A program made the translations under genes and the position numbers. Below the pieces are notes generated by a model that saw nothing but the letters and a program-made list of their open reading frames with translations, had not been told where the DNA came from and searched no databases. Shown one piece after another: positions 15,555-24,999 of a DNA stretch of 48,604 nt. This DNA comes from Haloactinopolyspora alba (GTDB taxonomy: Bacteria > Actinomycetota > Actinomycetes > Jiangellales > Jiangellaceae), in the NCBI RefSeq assembly GCF_003014555.1, contig NZ_PYGE01000030.1, forward strand, positions 1 to 48,604, in the 5' to 3' direction. Numbering within the stretch: position 1 is the first letter of the stretch; the number at the start of each line of letters is the position of its first letter.

Positions 15555-16559
15555 GTGCTGAAGTTCGTCGTCCGCCGGCTGTTGATGCTGGTGCCGATCC
15601 TGATCGGCCTGTCGGCGCTGCTGTTCGCGTGGTTGCGCGCTCTTCCGGGCGGGCCCGCCGTGGCCCTGCTCGGAGAGCGCGCGACCCCGGAGTCGATCGC
15701 CCGCGTCGAGGAGCTGTACGGGCTCAACGAGCCCTGGTACGTGCAGTACGGCAGGTACCTGAGCAACGCCGTCCAGTTCGACTTCGGCAACAGCACCCGG
15801 ACGAACCGCCCGGTCACCGAGGAGATGGCGCGGACGTTCCCCGCGACGTTCGAGCTCGCCCTCGCCGCGCTGATCCTCGCGATCGGCATCGGCATCCCGC
15901 TCGGGTACCTGGCGGCCCGGCACTACGGCCGCTGGCTGGACAACATGTCCGTCACCGGATCGCTGCTCGGCGTGGCCATCCCGGTGTTCTTCCTGGCCTA
16001 CATCCTCAAGTACGTCTTCGCCGTTCGGCTGGGCTGGTTCCCCACCCAGGGCCGGCAGGACCCGCGCATGGACGCCGAGCATCCCACCGGCATGTACGTG
16101 CTGGACGGGCTGCTCACCGGGAACCTCGACGCGAGCTGGGACGCGCTGATGCACCTGGTGCTGCCCGCGCTCGCCCTCGGGTCCATCCCGCTGGCGATCA
16201 TCGTGCGCATCACCCGGGCCAGCGTTCTGGACGTGGTGCACGAGGACTACGTGCGCACGGCCGAGGCGAAGGGGCTGTGGGAGCGGACCATCACCCGGCG
16301 GCACGTGCTGCGCAACGCGCTGCTGCCCGTGGTGACGGTCGTGGGCCTGCAGGCCGGGCTGTTGTTCTCGGGGGCGATCCTGACCGAGACCGTCTTCGCC
16401 TTCGACGGGGTGGGGCGGTTCGTCGCCGAGGCGATCTCCAACCGCGACTATGCCGTCCTCCAAGGGTTCATCCTGGTCATCGCCGTCCTGTACGTCGTGA
16501 TCAACCTGCTCGTGGACGTGTCGTACGGGTTGATCGACCCGAGAGTGAGGGTGCGATGA
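15555..16559 (+). CDS. Oligopeptide ABC transporter permease (DppB-like)
   Basis: A 334-residue inner-membrane permease. The N-terminus L-K-F-V-V-R-R-L-L-M-L-V-P-I-L-I-G leads into the first membrane helix, followed by the large periplasmic loop L-Y-G-L-N-E-P-W-Y-V-Q-Y that marks the DppB/OppB subfamily. Near the C-terminus is the coupling-helix (EAA) motif D-Y-V-R-T-A-E-A-K-G-L, which docks on the ATPases. The start is GTG 15555, 14 bases after the binding-protein stop. The stop overlaps the next gene by ATGA, so translation is coupled. Confidence 0.95.
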   Translation: MLKFVVRRLLMLVPILIGLSALLFAWLRALPGGPAVALLGERATPESIARVEELYGLNEPWYVQYGRYLSNAVQFDFGNSTRTNRPVTEEMARTFPATFELALAALILAIGIGIPLGYLAARHYGRWLDNMSVTGSLLGVAIPVFFLAYILKYVFAVRLGWFPTQGRQDPRMDAEHPTGMYVLDGLLTGNLDASWDALMHLVLPALALGSIPLAIIVRITRASVLDVVHEDYVRTAEAKGLWERTITRRHVLRNALLPVVTVVGLQAGLLFSGAILTETVFAFDGVGRFVAEAISNRDYAVLQGFILVIAVLYVVINLLVDVSYGLIDPRVRVR

Positions 16560-17470
16560 GCCTCTCGCAAGTCGAAGCCGCGACCGAGTCCGACCAGGTC
16601 GAACAGCCGGTCGGCAACCTGCGGCAGGCCGCCTGGCGCCGGTTGCGGCGCGACCCGGTCGCGATCACCGGGTTCGTGCTGATCGCCATGTTCATCGTGG
16701 TGGCGGTGCTGGCGCCGTTGATCGCGCCGTACGACCCGCGGGACACGCCGGGTGCGGGAACGATCACCCCGACGAACATCCCGGGCCCTTCGGCCGAGCA
16801 CTGGTTCGGGCTGGACGAGCAGGGCCGCGACGAGCTCAGCCGGGTGATCTACGGAGCGCGGCAGTCGCTGCTCGTCGGCGTGGTGGCGATGCTGCTGGGC
16901 ATGGCCGGCGGCATGGTGCTCGGCGTGCTGGCCGGCGCGTTCGGCCGGTGGGTCGACTCGGTGGTCATGCGGATCGTGGACATCATGCTGTCCATCCCGG
17001 GCCTGCTGATGGCGATCGCCATCGCGGCGGTGCTCGGGCGCAGCCTCACCTCGGTCATGATCGCCATCGCGGCGGTGAACGTGCCGATCTTCGCCCGGCT
17101 GCTGCGCGGGCAGATGATGTCCCAGCGCGAGAGCGACTACGTGCTGGCGGCGCGCTCGCTCGGCGTGCGGCGACGATCGATCGTGCTCAGCCACGTGCTG
17201 CCGAACTCGATGTCGCCGGTCATCGTGCAGGCCACGCTCACGCTGGCCACCGCGATCATCGAGGCGGCCGCGCTGTCGTTCCTCGGCCTCGGCGGGGCGG
17301 ACCCGGCCGTGCCCGAGTGGGGGCGGATGCTCGCCAGCACACAGCGCTACCTGGCCAGCGCTCCGCACCTGGCACTGTTCCCCGGCCTGGCCATCATGGT
17401 CGCCGCGCTCGGGTTCACCCTGATCGGCGAGCGGCTGCGCGAGGCACTCGACCCCAAGTATCGGCGGTGA
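16556..17470 (+). CDS. Oligopeptide ABC transporter permease (DppC-like)
   Basis: A 304-residue inner-membrane permease that pairs with the DppB-like protein. A cytosolic N-terminal tail is followed by a first helix (F-V-L-I-A-M-F-I-V-V-A-V-L-A), the DppC-type loop with H-W-F-G-L-D-E-Q-G-R-D (a hallmark), further helices, and the EAA motif S-D-Y-V-L-A-A-R-S-L-G-V. The motif L-G-L-G-G-A-D-P-A-V-P-E-W-G near the end is also typical. ATG 16556 overlaps the previous stop, and its own TGA (17468-17470) overlaps the next GTG. Confidence 0.95.
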   Translation: MSLSQVEAATESDQVEQPVGNLRQAAWRRLRRDPVAITGFVLIAMFIVVAVLAPLIAPYDPRDTPGAGTITPTNIPGPSAEHWFGLDEQGRDELSRVIYGARQSLLVGVVAMLLGMAGGMVLGVLAGAFGRWVDSVVMRIVDIMLSIPGLLMAIAIAAVLGRSLTSVMIAIAAVNVPIFARLLRGQMMSQRESDYVLAARSLGVRRRSIVLSHVLPNSMSPVIVQATLTLATAIIEAAALSFLGLGGADPAVPEWGRMLASTQRYLASAPHLALFPGLAIMVAALGFTLIGERLREALDPKYRR

Positions 17471-18477
17471 CCGTGACGAACGACCCGACGCGACCGTTGC
17501 TCGCAGTGCGTGACCTCGGGGTGAGCTTCACCCGCAAGGGCGCGCCGGACGTGCGCGCCGTCGACGGTGTGTCCTTCGACGTGAGTCCCGGACAGACCGT
17601 CGGCCTGGTCGGCGAGTCCGGCAGTGGCAAGAGCGTGACCTCGCTGGCGGTCATGGGACTGCTGCCCCGGCGCAACGTGCGCGTCGACGGCCGGGTGATC
17701 TTCGACGACGACGATCTGCTGACGCTGCCGCGTGAGCGGATGCGCGACATCCGCGGCCGCGACATGGCGATGGTCTTCCAGGACCCGATGACGTCGCTGA
17801 ACCCGGTGGTGCCCATCGGTGTCCAGGTCACCGAGGTGATCGAGCGGCACCAGCAGCTCAGCGGCGACGCCGCGGACAAGGCGGCGGCCGAGCTGCTCGA
17901 CCGTGTCGGCATCCCCGACCCGACGCGGCGGCTGCGCGAGTACCCGCACCAGCTCTCCGGCGGGATGCGCCAGCGCGCGCTGATCGCGATGGCGCTGGCC
18001 TGCCGGCCGCGGCTGCTCATCGCCGACGAGCCGACCACCGCGCTCGACGTCACGATCCAGGCGCAGATCCTGGAGCTGCTGAAGGAGCTGGTCCACGACT
18101 CCGGGGCGGCGCTGATCATGATCACCCACGACCTCGGTGTGGTCGCGGGGCTGTGCGACACCGTGCACGTGATGTACTCCGGGCGGGTCGTGGAGGGCGC
18201 GCAGCGCCGTGAGCTGTTCGCCCGGCCGCGCCACCCGTACACCGGCGGGCTGCTCGCCTCGGTGCCGCGCCTGGACGCCGCGCGCGGAACGCCGCTGCAT
18301 CCCATCCCGGGGTCACCGACCGACGTGCTCGCGTGGCCGTCGGGCTGCGCGTTCGCGCCGCGCTGTCACCATCGGGTGGACGCCTGCACGGACGGCCCGC
18401 CACCGCTCGAGAACATCGGAGGCCGGTCGCTGCGCTGCGTCAATCCGCTGCCCACGACCGAGGAGGTGCCGGCATGA
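17467..18477 (+). CDS. Oligopeptide ABC transporter ATPase (DppD-like)
   Basis: A 336-residue ATPase. Walker [10 protein letters not shown]-loop [11 protein letters not shown], signature L-S-G-G-M-R-Q-R, Walker [13 protein letters not shown] and switch histidine I-T-H-D-L are all intact. The C-terminal oligo_HPY region has several cysteines (C-A-F-A-P-R-C, D-A-C, L-R-C) as in family members that bind an Fe-S cluster. GTG 17467 overlaps the upstream stop; GTG 17473 is a possible alternative. The stop overlaps the ATG of the second ATPase gene, so the two halves are made in step. Confidence 0.95.
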   Translation: MTVTNDPTRPLLAVRDLGVSFTRKGAPDVRAVDGVSFDVSPGQTVGLVGESGSGKSVTSLAVMGLLPRRNVRVDGRVIFDDDDLLTLPRERMRDIRGRDMAMVFQDPMTSLNPVVPIGVQVTEVIERHQQLSGDAADKAAAELLDRVGIPDPTRRLREYPHQLSGGMRQRALIAMALACRPRLLIADEPTTALDVTIQAQILELLKELVHDSGAALIMITHDLGVVAGLCDTVHVMYSGRVVEGAQRRELFARPRHPYTGGLLASVPRLDAARGTPLHPIPGSPTDVLAWPSGCAFAPRCHHRVDACTDGPPPLENIGGRSLRCVNPLPTTEEVPA

Positions 18478-19583
18478 CCGCGCAGCCCTCGGCGGCCGGC
18501 GCGGACCCGGTGCCCACCGGGCGCGACCAGCGGGAGATCGATCCGGACGACGTGCTGCTGTCGGTCCGTGGCCTGCAGGTGCACTTCCCGATCCGCCGCG
18601 GGATTCTCGTCGAGCGGCAGGTCGGTGCCGTCAAGGCCGTGGACGGGGTGGACCTCGCCGTCCCCCGCGGGTCCACCGTCGGCCTCGTGGGTGAGTCCGG
18701 TTGCGGCAAGACCACGTTCGGGCGGGCGGTGCTGCGGCTGGTGGAGCCGACCGGCGGCACCGTCACCTTCGACGGGACGGACCTGCGAGAGCTGGACGCC
18801 GAGCAGATGCGCCGGCAGCGCCGGCAGATGCAGATGGTCTTCCAGGACCCGATGGCCAGTCTCGACCCGCGGCAGAGCGTCGAGTCGGTGCTGACCGAGC
18901 CGTTGCGCGCGCACGACATCGGCGGTGATCACCGCGCCCGCGTGCGCGAGCTGCTCGACGTCGTCGGGCTGCCGGCGTCGGCCGCCTCACGGTATCCGCA
19001 CGAGTTCTCCGGCGGGCAGCGCCAGCGGGTCGGCATCGCCCGGGCCATCGCGCTGGAGCCGCAGCTGATCGTCGCGGACGAGCCGGTGTCGGCGCTCGAC
19101 GTGTCGATCCAGGCGCAGGTGGTCAACCTCCTCGAGCAGCTGCAGGACCGACTCGGCCTGACCTACCTCGTCATCGCGCACGACCTCGCCGTCGTGCGGC
19201 ACATCGCCGACGTCGTCGCCGTCATGTACCTCGGCGGCCTGGTGGAACAGGCGCCGTCCGACGAGCTGTACGCGACGCCGCTGCATCCCTACACGCGGGC
19301 CCTGATGTCGGCGGTGCCGATCCCGGACCCGGACGTCGAGGAGAGCCGGGAGCGCATCCTGCTGACCGGCGACCTGCCGTCCCCGGCGGCGCCGCCGTCG
19401 GGCTGCCGGTTCCACACGCGCTGCCCGTTCCGGCAGGAGACGCGCTGCGACGACGAGCGTCCGGCGCTGCGGGAGATCCGGCCGGGACACACCGTGGCGT
19501 GCCACTGGGCCGAGGACATCGAGGCCGGGCGGATCGCGCCACGGGAATCCGCCGTGGTCGAACCCGACGTGTCCACTGCCTGA
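18474..19583 (+). CDS. Oligopeptide ABC transporter ATPase (DppF-like)
   Basis: A 369-residue ATPase, last gene of the operon. Walker [10 protein letters not shown]-loop [11 protein letters not shown], signature F-S-G-G-Q-R-Q-R, Walker [13 protein letters not shown] and I-A-H-D-L are present, plus the C-terminal C-R-F-H-T-R-C-P-F region of the oligo_HPY domain. The F-type subunit is recognised by H-F-P-I-R-R-G near the N-terminus. It forms the heterodimer with the DppD-like protein. Directly after its stop lies a long hairpin that should end transcription. Confidence 0.95.
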   Translation: MTAQPSAAGADPVPTGRDQREIDPDDVLLSVRGLQVHFPIRRGILVERQVGAVKAVDGVDLAVPRGSTVGLVGESGCGKTTFGRAVLRLVEPTGGTVTFDGTDLRELDAEQMRRQRRQMQMVFQDPMASLDPRQSVESVLTEPLRAHDIGGDHRARVRELLDVVGLPASAASRYPHEFSGGQRQRVGIARAIALEPQLIVADEPVSALDVSIQAQVVNLLEQLQDRLGLTYLVIAHDLAVVRHIADVVAVMYLGGLVEQAPSDELYATPLHPYTRALMSAVPIPDPDVEESRERILLTGDLPSPAAPPSGCRFHTRCPFRQETRCDDERPALREIRPGHTVACHWAEDIEAGRIAPRESAVVEPDVSTA

Positions 19584-19599
19584 CCACCGCACGACGGGA

Positions 19600-19678
19600 G
19601 CGCGGAGGGATGCCGGCCAGGGTCCGGTCGGGCATCGGTGAGGAACGAGCCGCGGGCGGGGCCGGCATCCCTCCGCGC
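19600..19678. terminator. Bidirectional terminator between convergent operons
   Basis: A perfect 18-base inverted repeat (GCGCGGAGGGATGCCGGC at 19600-19617; partner 19661-19678) surrounds a 43-base loop. One more mismatch extends it by three pairs. It fills the 100-base gap between the end of the peptide ABC operon and the end of the FtsX-type permease gene, so it can serve both strands. No T run, as is usual in such GC-rich genomes. Confidence 0.75.
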
Positions 19679-19683
19679 CCCCG

Positions 19684-22239
19684 CTACTCCGTGGTGATGG
19701 CACGCAGCACGTCCAGCTTCGCCGCGCGCCGCGCCGGCCACACCGCCGCGAGGACGCCGACCACGCCCGCCAGCACCACGAACACCGCGAGCCGGCCGGC
19801 CGGGAGGGCCAGCACCTCGAGACCCTGGCCGGACACCGCCTGCTGCAGCGCGATGCCGAACACCACGCCCAGCGCCACGCCGAGGACCGCCCCCAGCACC
19901 GCGATCACGATCGACTCGAGCCGCACCGTGCGGCGCAGCTGCCGGCGGCTGAGCCCGACGGCGCGCAGCAGCCCGACCTCGCGGGTGCGCTCCATGACCG
20001 ACAGCGCCAGCGTGTTCACGATGCCGAGGATCGCGATCAGCACGGCCAGCCCGAGTAGTGCGTACACCAGAGACAACAGCTGGTTGACCTGGTCGCGGGA
20101 CTGCTGCTTGTACGCCTCCTGGTCCTGCACCGTGACCGTCGGGACGTCGGCGGTGGCCTCGTCCAGGCCGTTCTGCACGGCCGCCGGGTCGGCGCCGTCC
20201 TCGGTGACGACGTAGACGAGCGAGTCGACGGGCGGCACCGCGCCCTCGGCGAGCGTCTGCTGGCTGACGACGTACCCGCCGGACAGCACCGGGCTCTGCG
20301 TGTAGACGCCGACGACGGGCACCGTCTCGTCCGAGCCGGGCAGGCTCAGGCGCACCTCGTCGCCCACGGCGACCCCGTCGGACTCGGCGGTGTCCTCGCC
20401 GACGAGCACGCCGCCGCCGCCGAGGTCGCCGTCGCCGTCGACGAACTCGAGCTCCGCGGCGCGGGAGAACGCCTCGGGGTCGAACGCTTGCAGGTAGACG
20501 GTCCGACCGTCGACCTGGCCGGGCGCCGCGCGCACCGACACCGTCTCGGCCACACCGTCGACCTGCGCGGCCTGCCTGGCCACGTCCGGCGAGAACGGCT
20601 GGCCTACCGCGTTGGAGATGACGAACTGCGCCCGGACGCCGTCGTCGAGCGCCCGGTCGACGGTCGCGTTCGCCGACGCCCCGACGATCGAGATCGCGGA
20701 CACCAGGGCCATGCCGATCATGAGCGCCGACGCGGTGGCGGCGGTGCGCCGGGGGTTGCGCAGGGCGTTCTCGCGTGCCAGCCGGCCGACGGTGCCGAAC
20801 GCCTTCGGGTACCAGCCGGCGAGGACCCGGATCACCGGAACCGAGATGATCGGCGCCAGCATCGCCACCCCGACGAACACGGCGAGGATGCCGAGGCCGA
20901 CCACCAGGGCGGCGTTGCCGACGCCGGTGAACAGTCCGACGAGCATCGCCGCTGCGCCGCCGGCGATGATCACGCTGCCGACGCCGGTGCGAGTCTGCCG
21001 GGACGACTCGGGAAGAACGACGTCGTCGCGCATCGCCGCCACCGGCGGCACCCGCGCGGCCCGGCGTGCCGGGACGAACGCGGCCACCATGGTGACCAGC
21101 ACCCCCACCGCGTAGGCGACGACGATCGTGCGCGGCAGGACCACCAGGCCGCCGCCGAGCTCCAGCCCGAACGCGCCGAAGAGCACCTTGAGCAGCTGCG
21201 CCACGCCGAGCCCGAGCGCCAGCCCGACGGTCGAGCCGACCAGGCCGACGACCACCGCCTCGACCAGCACCGACCGGGTGACCTGGCGCCGGCCGGCCCC
21301 GAGAGCCCGCAGCAGCGCCATCTCCTGCGAACGCTGCGCCACCAGGATCGAGAACGTGTTCAGGATCAGGAACACCCCGACGAACAGCGCGATCGCCGCG
21401 AAGACCAGGAGGAACGTGTTGAAGAACGACAGCCCCTCCTCGATGGCCGAGGCGGTCTGCTCGTCCACCTCGGCGCCGGTCACCGACTCCAGGCCGTCCG
21501 GCAGCACCTGGGCGACCTGGTCGCGCACTTCGGTGGCGCTCGCGTCGTCGGTGGTGGTCACCGCGACCCGGGAGAACGCGTTCCGCCCGTCGAGGAACAG
21601 CTGCTGCGCCGTCGCGGTGTCGAACACGGACAGACTGGCCCCGGCGAGGCTGCCGGAGTCGCCGAAGCGGACCACACCGACCAGCTCGGCGCTGACTCGT
21701 GGCGTGTCGCCGCTGGAGACGAAGTCGACCTGGTCACCGATCCGGTAGCCGGACCGGTCGAAGGTGCGGGTGTCGAGCGCAACCTCTCCCGCGCCGTCCG
21801 GCACCTCGCCGTCGACCAGCTCGAGCACCTGCGATCCGTCCGCCGTGGGCCCGTCGTGCCAGTTCACCGCGACGCCGGGCGCGCCCTGGGTGGTGATCGG
21901 CTCGCCCTCCGTGTCGAGGACGAACAGGCTCTGGCTCTCGACCTCGCCGTCGGCGCGCTCGACTCCCGGAAGCCCGGCGATCTCGCCGACGAGCCCGGCC
22001 GGGACGGTCGTGGTGGTGCCGGGGTCGAACCCGCTGAAGAAGCCGGCTTCGCCGGGCAGGTCGGCGCGGACCACGACGTCGGAGCTGAGCCCGCCGAAGA
22101 TGTCGTCGAACGTCTTGTCGATGGTGTCGGTGAACACGTACGAGCCGACGACGAACGCGACCCCGAGCACGATCGCGAACGCGCTCATGCCCAGGCGCAG
22201 CTTCCGGGCCGCGAGACTCTTGAGAGTGGCGCGGAGCAT
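19684..22239 (-). CDS. ABC transporter permease, FtsX/MacB type, two FtsX domains
   Basis: An 851-residue membrane protein. It has one helix near the N-terminus (S-A-F-A-I-V-L-G-V-A-F-V-V-G-S-Y), a large extracellular domain (about 45-260), three helices forming the first FtsX domain (about 265-400, with A-L-L-R-A-L-G-A-G-R-R-Q), another helix and extracellular domain, and a second FtsX domain at the C-terminus (E-V-G-L-L-R-A-V-G-L-S-R-R-Q-L). This layout is that of actinobacterial exporters of the LolCE/MacB superfamily that work with one ATPase to move lipids, peptides or drugs outward or to signal across the membrane. The ATPase gene ends three bases before this ATG. Cargo unknown. Confidence 0.9.
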   Translation of the reverse strand: MLRATLKSLAARKLRLGMSAFAIVLGVAFVVGSYVFTDTIDKTFDDIFGGLSSDVVVRADLPGEAGFFSGFDPGTTTTVPAGLVGEIAGLPGVERADGEVESQSLFVLDTEGEPITTQGAPGVAVNWHDGPTADGSQVLELVDGEVPDGAGEVALDTRTFDRSGYRIGDQVDFVSSGDTPRVSAELVGVVRFGDSGSLAGASLSVFDTATAQQLFLDGRNAFSRVAVTTTDDASATEVRDQVAQVLPDGLESVTGAEVDEQTASAIEEGLSFFNTFLLVFAAIALFVGVFLILNTFSILVAQRSQEMALLRALGAGRRQVTRSVLVEAVVVGLVGSTVGLALGLGVAQLLKVLFGAFGLELGGGLVVLPRTIVVAYAVGVLVTMVAAFVPARRAARVPPVAAMRDDVVLPESSRQTRTGVGSVIIAGGAAAMLVGLFTGVGNAALVVGLGILAVFVGVAMLAPIISVPVIRVLAGWYPKAFGTVGRLARENALRNPRRTAATASALMIGMALVSAISIVGASANATVDRALDDGVRAQFVISNAVGQPFSPDVARQAAQVDGVAETVSVRAAPGQVDGRTVYLQAFDPEAFSRAAELEFVDGDGDLGGGGVLVGEDTAESDGVAVGDEVRLSLPGSDETVPVVGVYTQSPVLSGGYVVSQQTLAEGAVPPVDSLVYVVTEDGADPAAVQNGLDEATADVPTVTVQDQEAYKQQSRDQVNQLLSLVYALLGLAVLIAILGIVNTLALSVMERTREVGLLRAVGLSRRQLRRTVRLESIVIAVLGAVLGVALGVVFGIALQQAVSGQGLEVLALPAGRLAVFVVLAGVVGVLAAVWPARRAAKLDVLRAITTE

Positions 22240-22242
22240 CGG

Positions 22243-23010
22243 TCAGGACGCCTGCGCGGTGTGCTGGAGGCCGTCGAAGCCCTTCATCCGCTCGAGGACG
22301 CGGTCGGCGGTCGGGTCGGCCATCTCGTCGACGATCAGCCCGTCGCCGAGGAACAGCACCCGGTCGGCGTAGGCGGCCGCGCCCGGGTCGTGGGTCACCA
22401 TCACGATGGTCTGGCCGTACTCGCGCACCGAACGGCGCAGGAACGACAGCACCTCGGTGCCGGAGCGGGAGTCGAGGTTACCGGTGGGCTCGTCGGCGAA
22501 CACGATCGACGGCTTGCTGACCAGCGCACGGGCGCACGCGACGCGCTGTTGCTGGCCGCCGGAGAGCTCGCTCGGCTTGTGTCCGAGGCGGTCGGACAGG
22601 CCGACGGTGGACACGACGGTGTCGAACCAGCCCGGGTCGACGTCGCGGCCGGCGATGTCGAGCGGCAGCGTGATGTTCTCGCGCGCGCTGAGCGTGGGGA
22701 CGAGGTTGAACGCCTGGAAGACGAAGCCGATCTCGTCGCGGCGCAGCCGGGTGAGCGCGGCGTCGCCGAGCCTGGTCAGCTCGGTCTCGCCGATGTAGAC
22801 CTCGCCGCGGGTGACCGAGTCGAGCGCGGCCATGCAGTGCATCAGCGTCGACTTGCCCGAGCCGGACGGGCCCATGATCGCGGTGAACTGCCCGGAGGCG
22901 AAGTCGACGGTGACGCCGCCGAGCGCGACGACCTGGGTGTCGCCCTTGCCGTAGACCTTGGCGAGGTCGACCGTGCGGGCCGCCCTGCTCTGGCTGTCGA
23001 GTTCCGTCAC
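22243..23010 (-). CDS. ABC transporter ATPase, LolD/MacB type
   Basis: A 255-residue ATPase. Walker A G-P-S-G-S-G-K-S, Q-loop V-F-Q-A-F-N-L-V-P-T-L-S-A-R-E-N (the L-x-x-R-E-N marks the LolD/MacB group), signature L-S-G-G-Q-Q-Q-R, Walker B V-F-A-D-E-P-T-G-N-L-D and V-T-H-D-P are all present. The GTG start at 23010 has GGGAG upstream. The permease gene follows three bases after its stop, so the two form an operon. The 150-base region behind the LacI gene should hold the promoter, but none stands out. Confidence 0.93.
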   Translation of the reverse strand: MTELDSQSRAARTVDLAKVYGKGDTQVVALGGVTVDFASGQFTAIMGPSGSGKSTLMHCMAALDSVTRGEVYIGETELTRLGDAALTRLRRDEIGFVFQAFNLVPTLSARENITLPLDIAGRDVDPGWFDTVVSTVGLSDRLGHKPSELSGGQQQRVACARALVSKPSIVFADEPTGNLDSRSGTEVLSFLRRSVREYGQTIVMVTHDPGAAAYADRVLFLGDGLIVDEMADPTADRVLERMKGFDGLQHTAQAS

Positions 23011-23159
23011 CGATCGCTCCCGGTCCGATGAGCAGTGCAGTCACCGACATACGGTACGTGCCCCGGGGCCCGGCGTGATCGGTGCGCGGTGCGGTCCCGG
23101 GCCTCCGCCGGACGGACGAGCGGGTCGGCGAACTCGTCCGTACGGAGGACTCCGGCGGT

Positions 23160-24182
23160 TCAGGACCGGCCGGGCGGCGCGGTGCTCTCGCGGACGGTCA
23201 GGCTGGTCGCGAGCTCGACGCGCGGGCTTTCGACGTCCTCGCCGCTCGCGAGCCGCAGGACGCTGCGCGCGGCCAGCATGCCCATCTCGGCCAGCGGCTG
23301 GCGGACGGTGGTCAGCGGCGGCGACGACCACCGCGCCTCCTGGAGATCGTCGAACCCGACGACGCTGACGTCGTCGGGCACCCGCCGGCCGCTGCGGCGC
23401 ACGGCCTCGTAGACGCCGAAGGCCATCGTGTCGCTGGAGGCGAAGATCGCGGTGGGCGGGTCGTCGAGCTCCAGCAGAGCGGTGCCGCCGTCGAAACCGG
23501 ACCGGTGGTAGAAGTCGCCGTCGACGACGAGCGCGTCGTCCATCGCGATGCCGGCGGCCTCCAGCCCGGCGCGGTAGCCGTCCGACCGGGCGCGGCTGCA
23601 CATCATGGCGCGCGGGCCGGCGACGAAGCCGATGCGGCGGTGCCCGAGCGAGAGCAGGTGCTCGGTCGCCGCCAGCCCTCCGGCCCAGTTGGTCGCGCCG
23701 AAGGTGGGGGTGTCCAGGGGAGCGCCGCCGACGGAGTCGGCCACCACGATGGGCACGTTCAGCCGCCGCAGCTCGTGCCGCACCGAGGAGTCCAGGTCGG
23801 AGCTGACGAGGATGACGCCGTCGGACGCCCGGTCGCGCAGGTTCTGCAGCCATTGCCGGGCAGCGGCGGGCTCACGGTGCACCGCCGACACGACCGTGCC
23901 GACGCCCGCGGCGTGCATGACGTCCTCCACACCACGGATGATCTCCACCGCCCACGGACTGTCCAGGTCGTTGAAGACCAGGTCGACGAGTCGCGGGCCC
24001 AGCGGATGTGACGAGCGGCGCCGGTAGCCGCGTCGGCGCAGCAGGTCCTCGACCCGCTCGCGGGTACCGGGAGCCACGTCCGAGCGGCCGTTGAGCACCC
24101 TGGACACCGTCGGCACCGACACGCCGGCCTCCCGTGCGATGGCGGTGATGGTGACCTTGCTCCGGTTACTTGCCACCGACAC
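23160..24182 (-). CDS. LacI family transcriptional regulator (first of two paralogues)
   Basis: A 340-residue repressor. The N-terminal helix-turn-helix is V-T-I-T-A-I-A-R-E-A-G-V-S-V-P-T-V-S-R-V with the hinge Y-R-R-R-S-S-H. The periplasmic-binding-like sugar domain has N-D-L-D-S-P-W-A-V-E-I-I-R-G-V-E and V-G-F-D-D-L-Q. GTG 24182 starts 17 bases inside the end of the upstream permease gene, so it is the fourth gene of the sugar ABC operon and is made together with the importer it probably controls. By eye about two-thirds of residues match the second LacI protein (27709-28725). Likely operators are CCGA-centre-TCGG dyads near 27,430 and 27,550. Confidence 0.93.
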   Translation of the reverse strand: MSVASNRSKVTITAIAREAGVSVPTVSRVLNGRSDVAPGTRERVEDLLRRRGYRRRSSHPLGPRLVDLVFNDLDSPWAVEIIRGVEDVMHAAGVGTVVSAVHREPAAARQWLQNLRDRASDGVILVSSDLDSSVRHELRRLNVPIVVADSVGGAPLDTPTFGATNWAGGLAATEHLLSLGHRRIGFVAGPRAMMCSRARSDGYRAGLEAAGIAMDDALVVDGDFYHRSGFDGGTALLELDDPPTAIFASSDTMAFGVYEAVRRSGRRVPDDVSVVGFDDLQEARWSSPPLTTVRQPLAEMGMLAARSVLRLASGEDVESPRVELATSLTVRESTAPPGRS

Positions 24183-24996
24183 CCGCCAACCCCGCGATCA
24201 GCCAGCGGCGGGCGAAGACGTACAGCAGGAACACCGGCACCGCCGACAGCAGCACGGCCATCATCAGGCCGGGGATGTCGACGGCGAACTCCTGCTGGAA
24301 CTCCCGCAGCCCGAGCGTGACCATGGTCTTCGACTCGTCCCGGATGAAGATCAGCGGGAAGATGAAGCTGTTCCAGGCGGTGAGCCCGACGAACACGCAC
24401 ACGGCGGAGATGCTGCCGCGCGACATCGGCACGACCGCGCTGAGCAGGATGCGCAGCGACCCCGCACCGTCGAGCGTCATGGCCTCGTACATGTCCCGCG
24501 GCACGTCGCGCAGCGCACCGGACAGGATCAGGATGACCAGCGGGAGGGTGAAGGCCACCGTCGGCAGGATGACCGCGATCAACGTGTCGTACAGCCCCAT
24601 CTCGGTGATGATCAGATAGAGCGGCACGATCACCGCCTGCGCCGGGATGGCCAGGCCGAGCAGGAACATCCGGAACGACGCGCCGGCGACCCAGCTCTTC
24701 GACCGGACGATCGCGTAGGCGGCCGGGACGGCGAGGACCAGCGACAGGAGGATGCTGCCGACGGTGACGACGGCGGTGTTCCAGTAGTAGTCGAGAAAGC
24801 CGCGGTCGATGACCTCGGTGACGTTGCCGAGCGTCCACACCTGCGGCACGGCGAGCGGGCCGGCGTCGCGGAAGGCCTGCTCGGTGGTCAGGCCCCAGAC
24901 GATCATGCTGAGGATCGGTACTCCGACGACGACCAGCCAGACGGCGGACAGGCCGCCGGCGAGCCAGTTGGGTCGGGCCGTGGATGTGCTGGGCAT
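24166..24996 (-). CDS. Carbohydrate ABC transporter permease (MalG-like)
   Basis: A 276-residue inner-membrane permease with six predicted helices. The EAA docking motif is E-A-M-T-L-D-G-A-G-S-L, which is characteristic of CUT1 sugar importers. The C-terminus (L-Y-V-F-A-R-R-W-L-I-A-G-L) is the typical end of MalG-like proteins. It starts three bases after the MalF-like gene and its last 17 bases overlap the LacI gene. No ATPase gene is in the operon; CUT1 importers commonly share a single MsiK-type ATPase encoded elsewhere. Confidence 0.93.
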   Translation of the reverse strand: MPSTSTARPNWLAGGLSAVWLVVVGVPILSMIVWGLTTEQAFRDAGPLAVPQVWTLGNVTEVIDRGFLDYYWNTAVVTVGSILLSLVLAVPAAYAIVRSKSWVAGASFRMFLLGLAIPAQAVIVPLYLIITEMGLYDTLIAVILPTVAFTLPLVILILSGALRDVPRDMYEAMTLDGAGSLRILLSAVVPMSRGSISAVCVFVGLTAWNSFIFPLIFIRDESKTMVTLGLREFQQEFAVDIPGLMMAVLLSAVPVFLLYVFARRWLIAGLAGVGGK

Positions 24997-24999
24997 CGG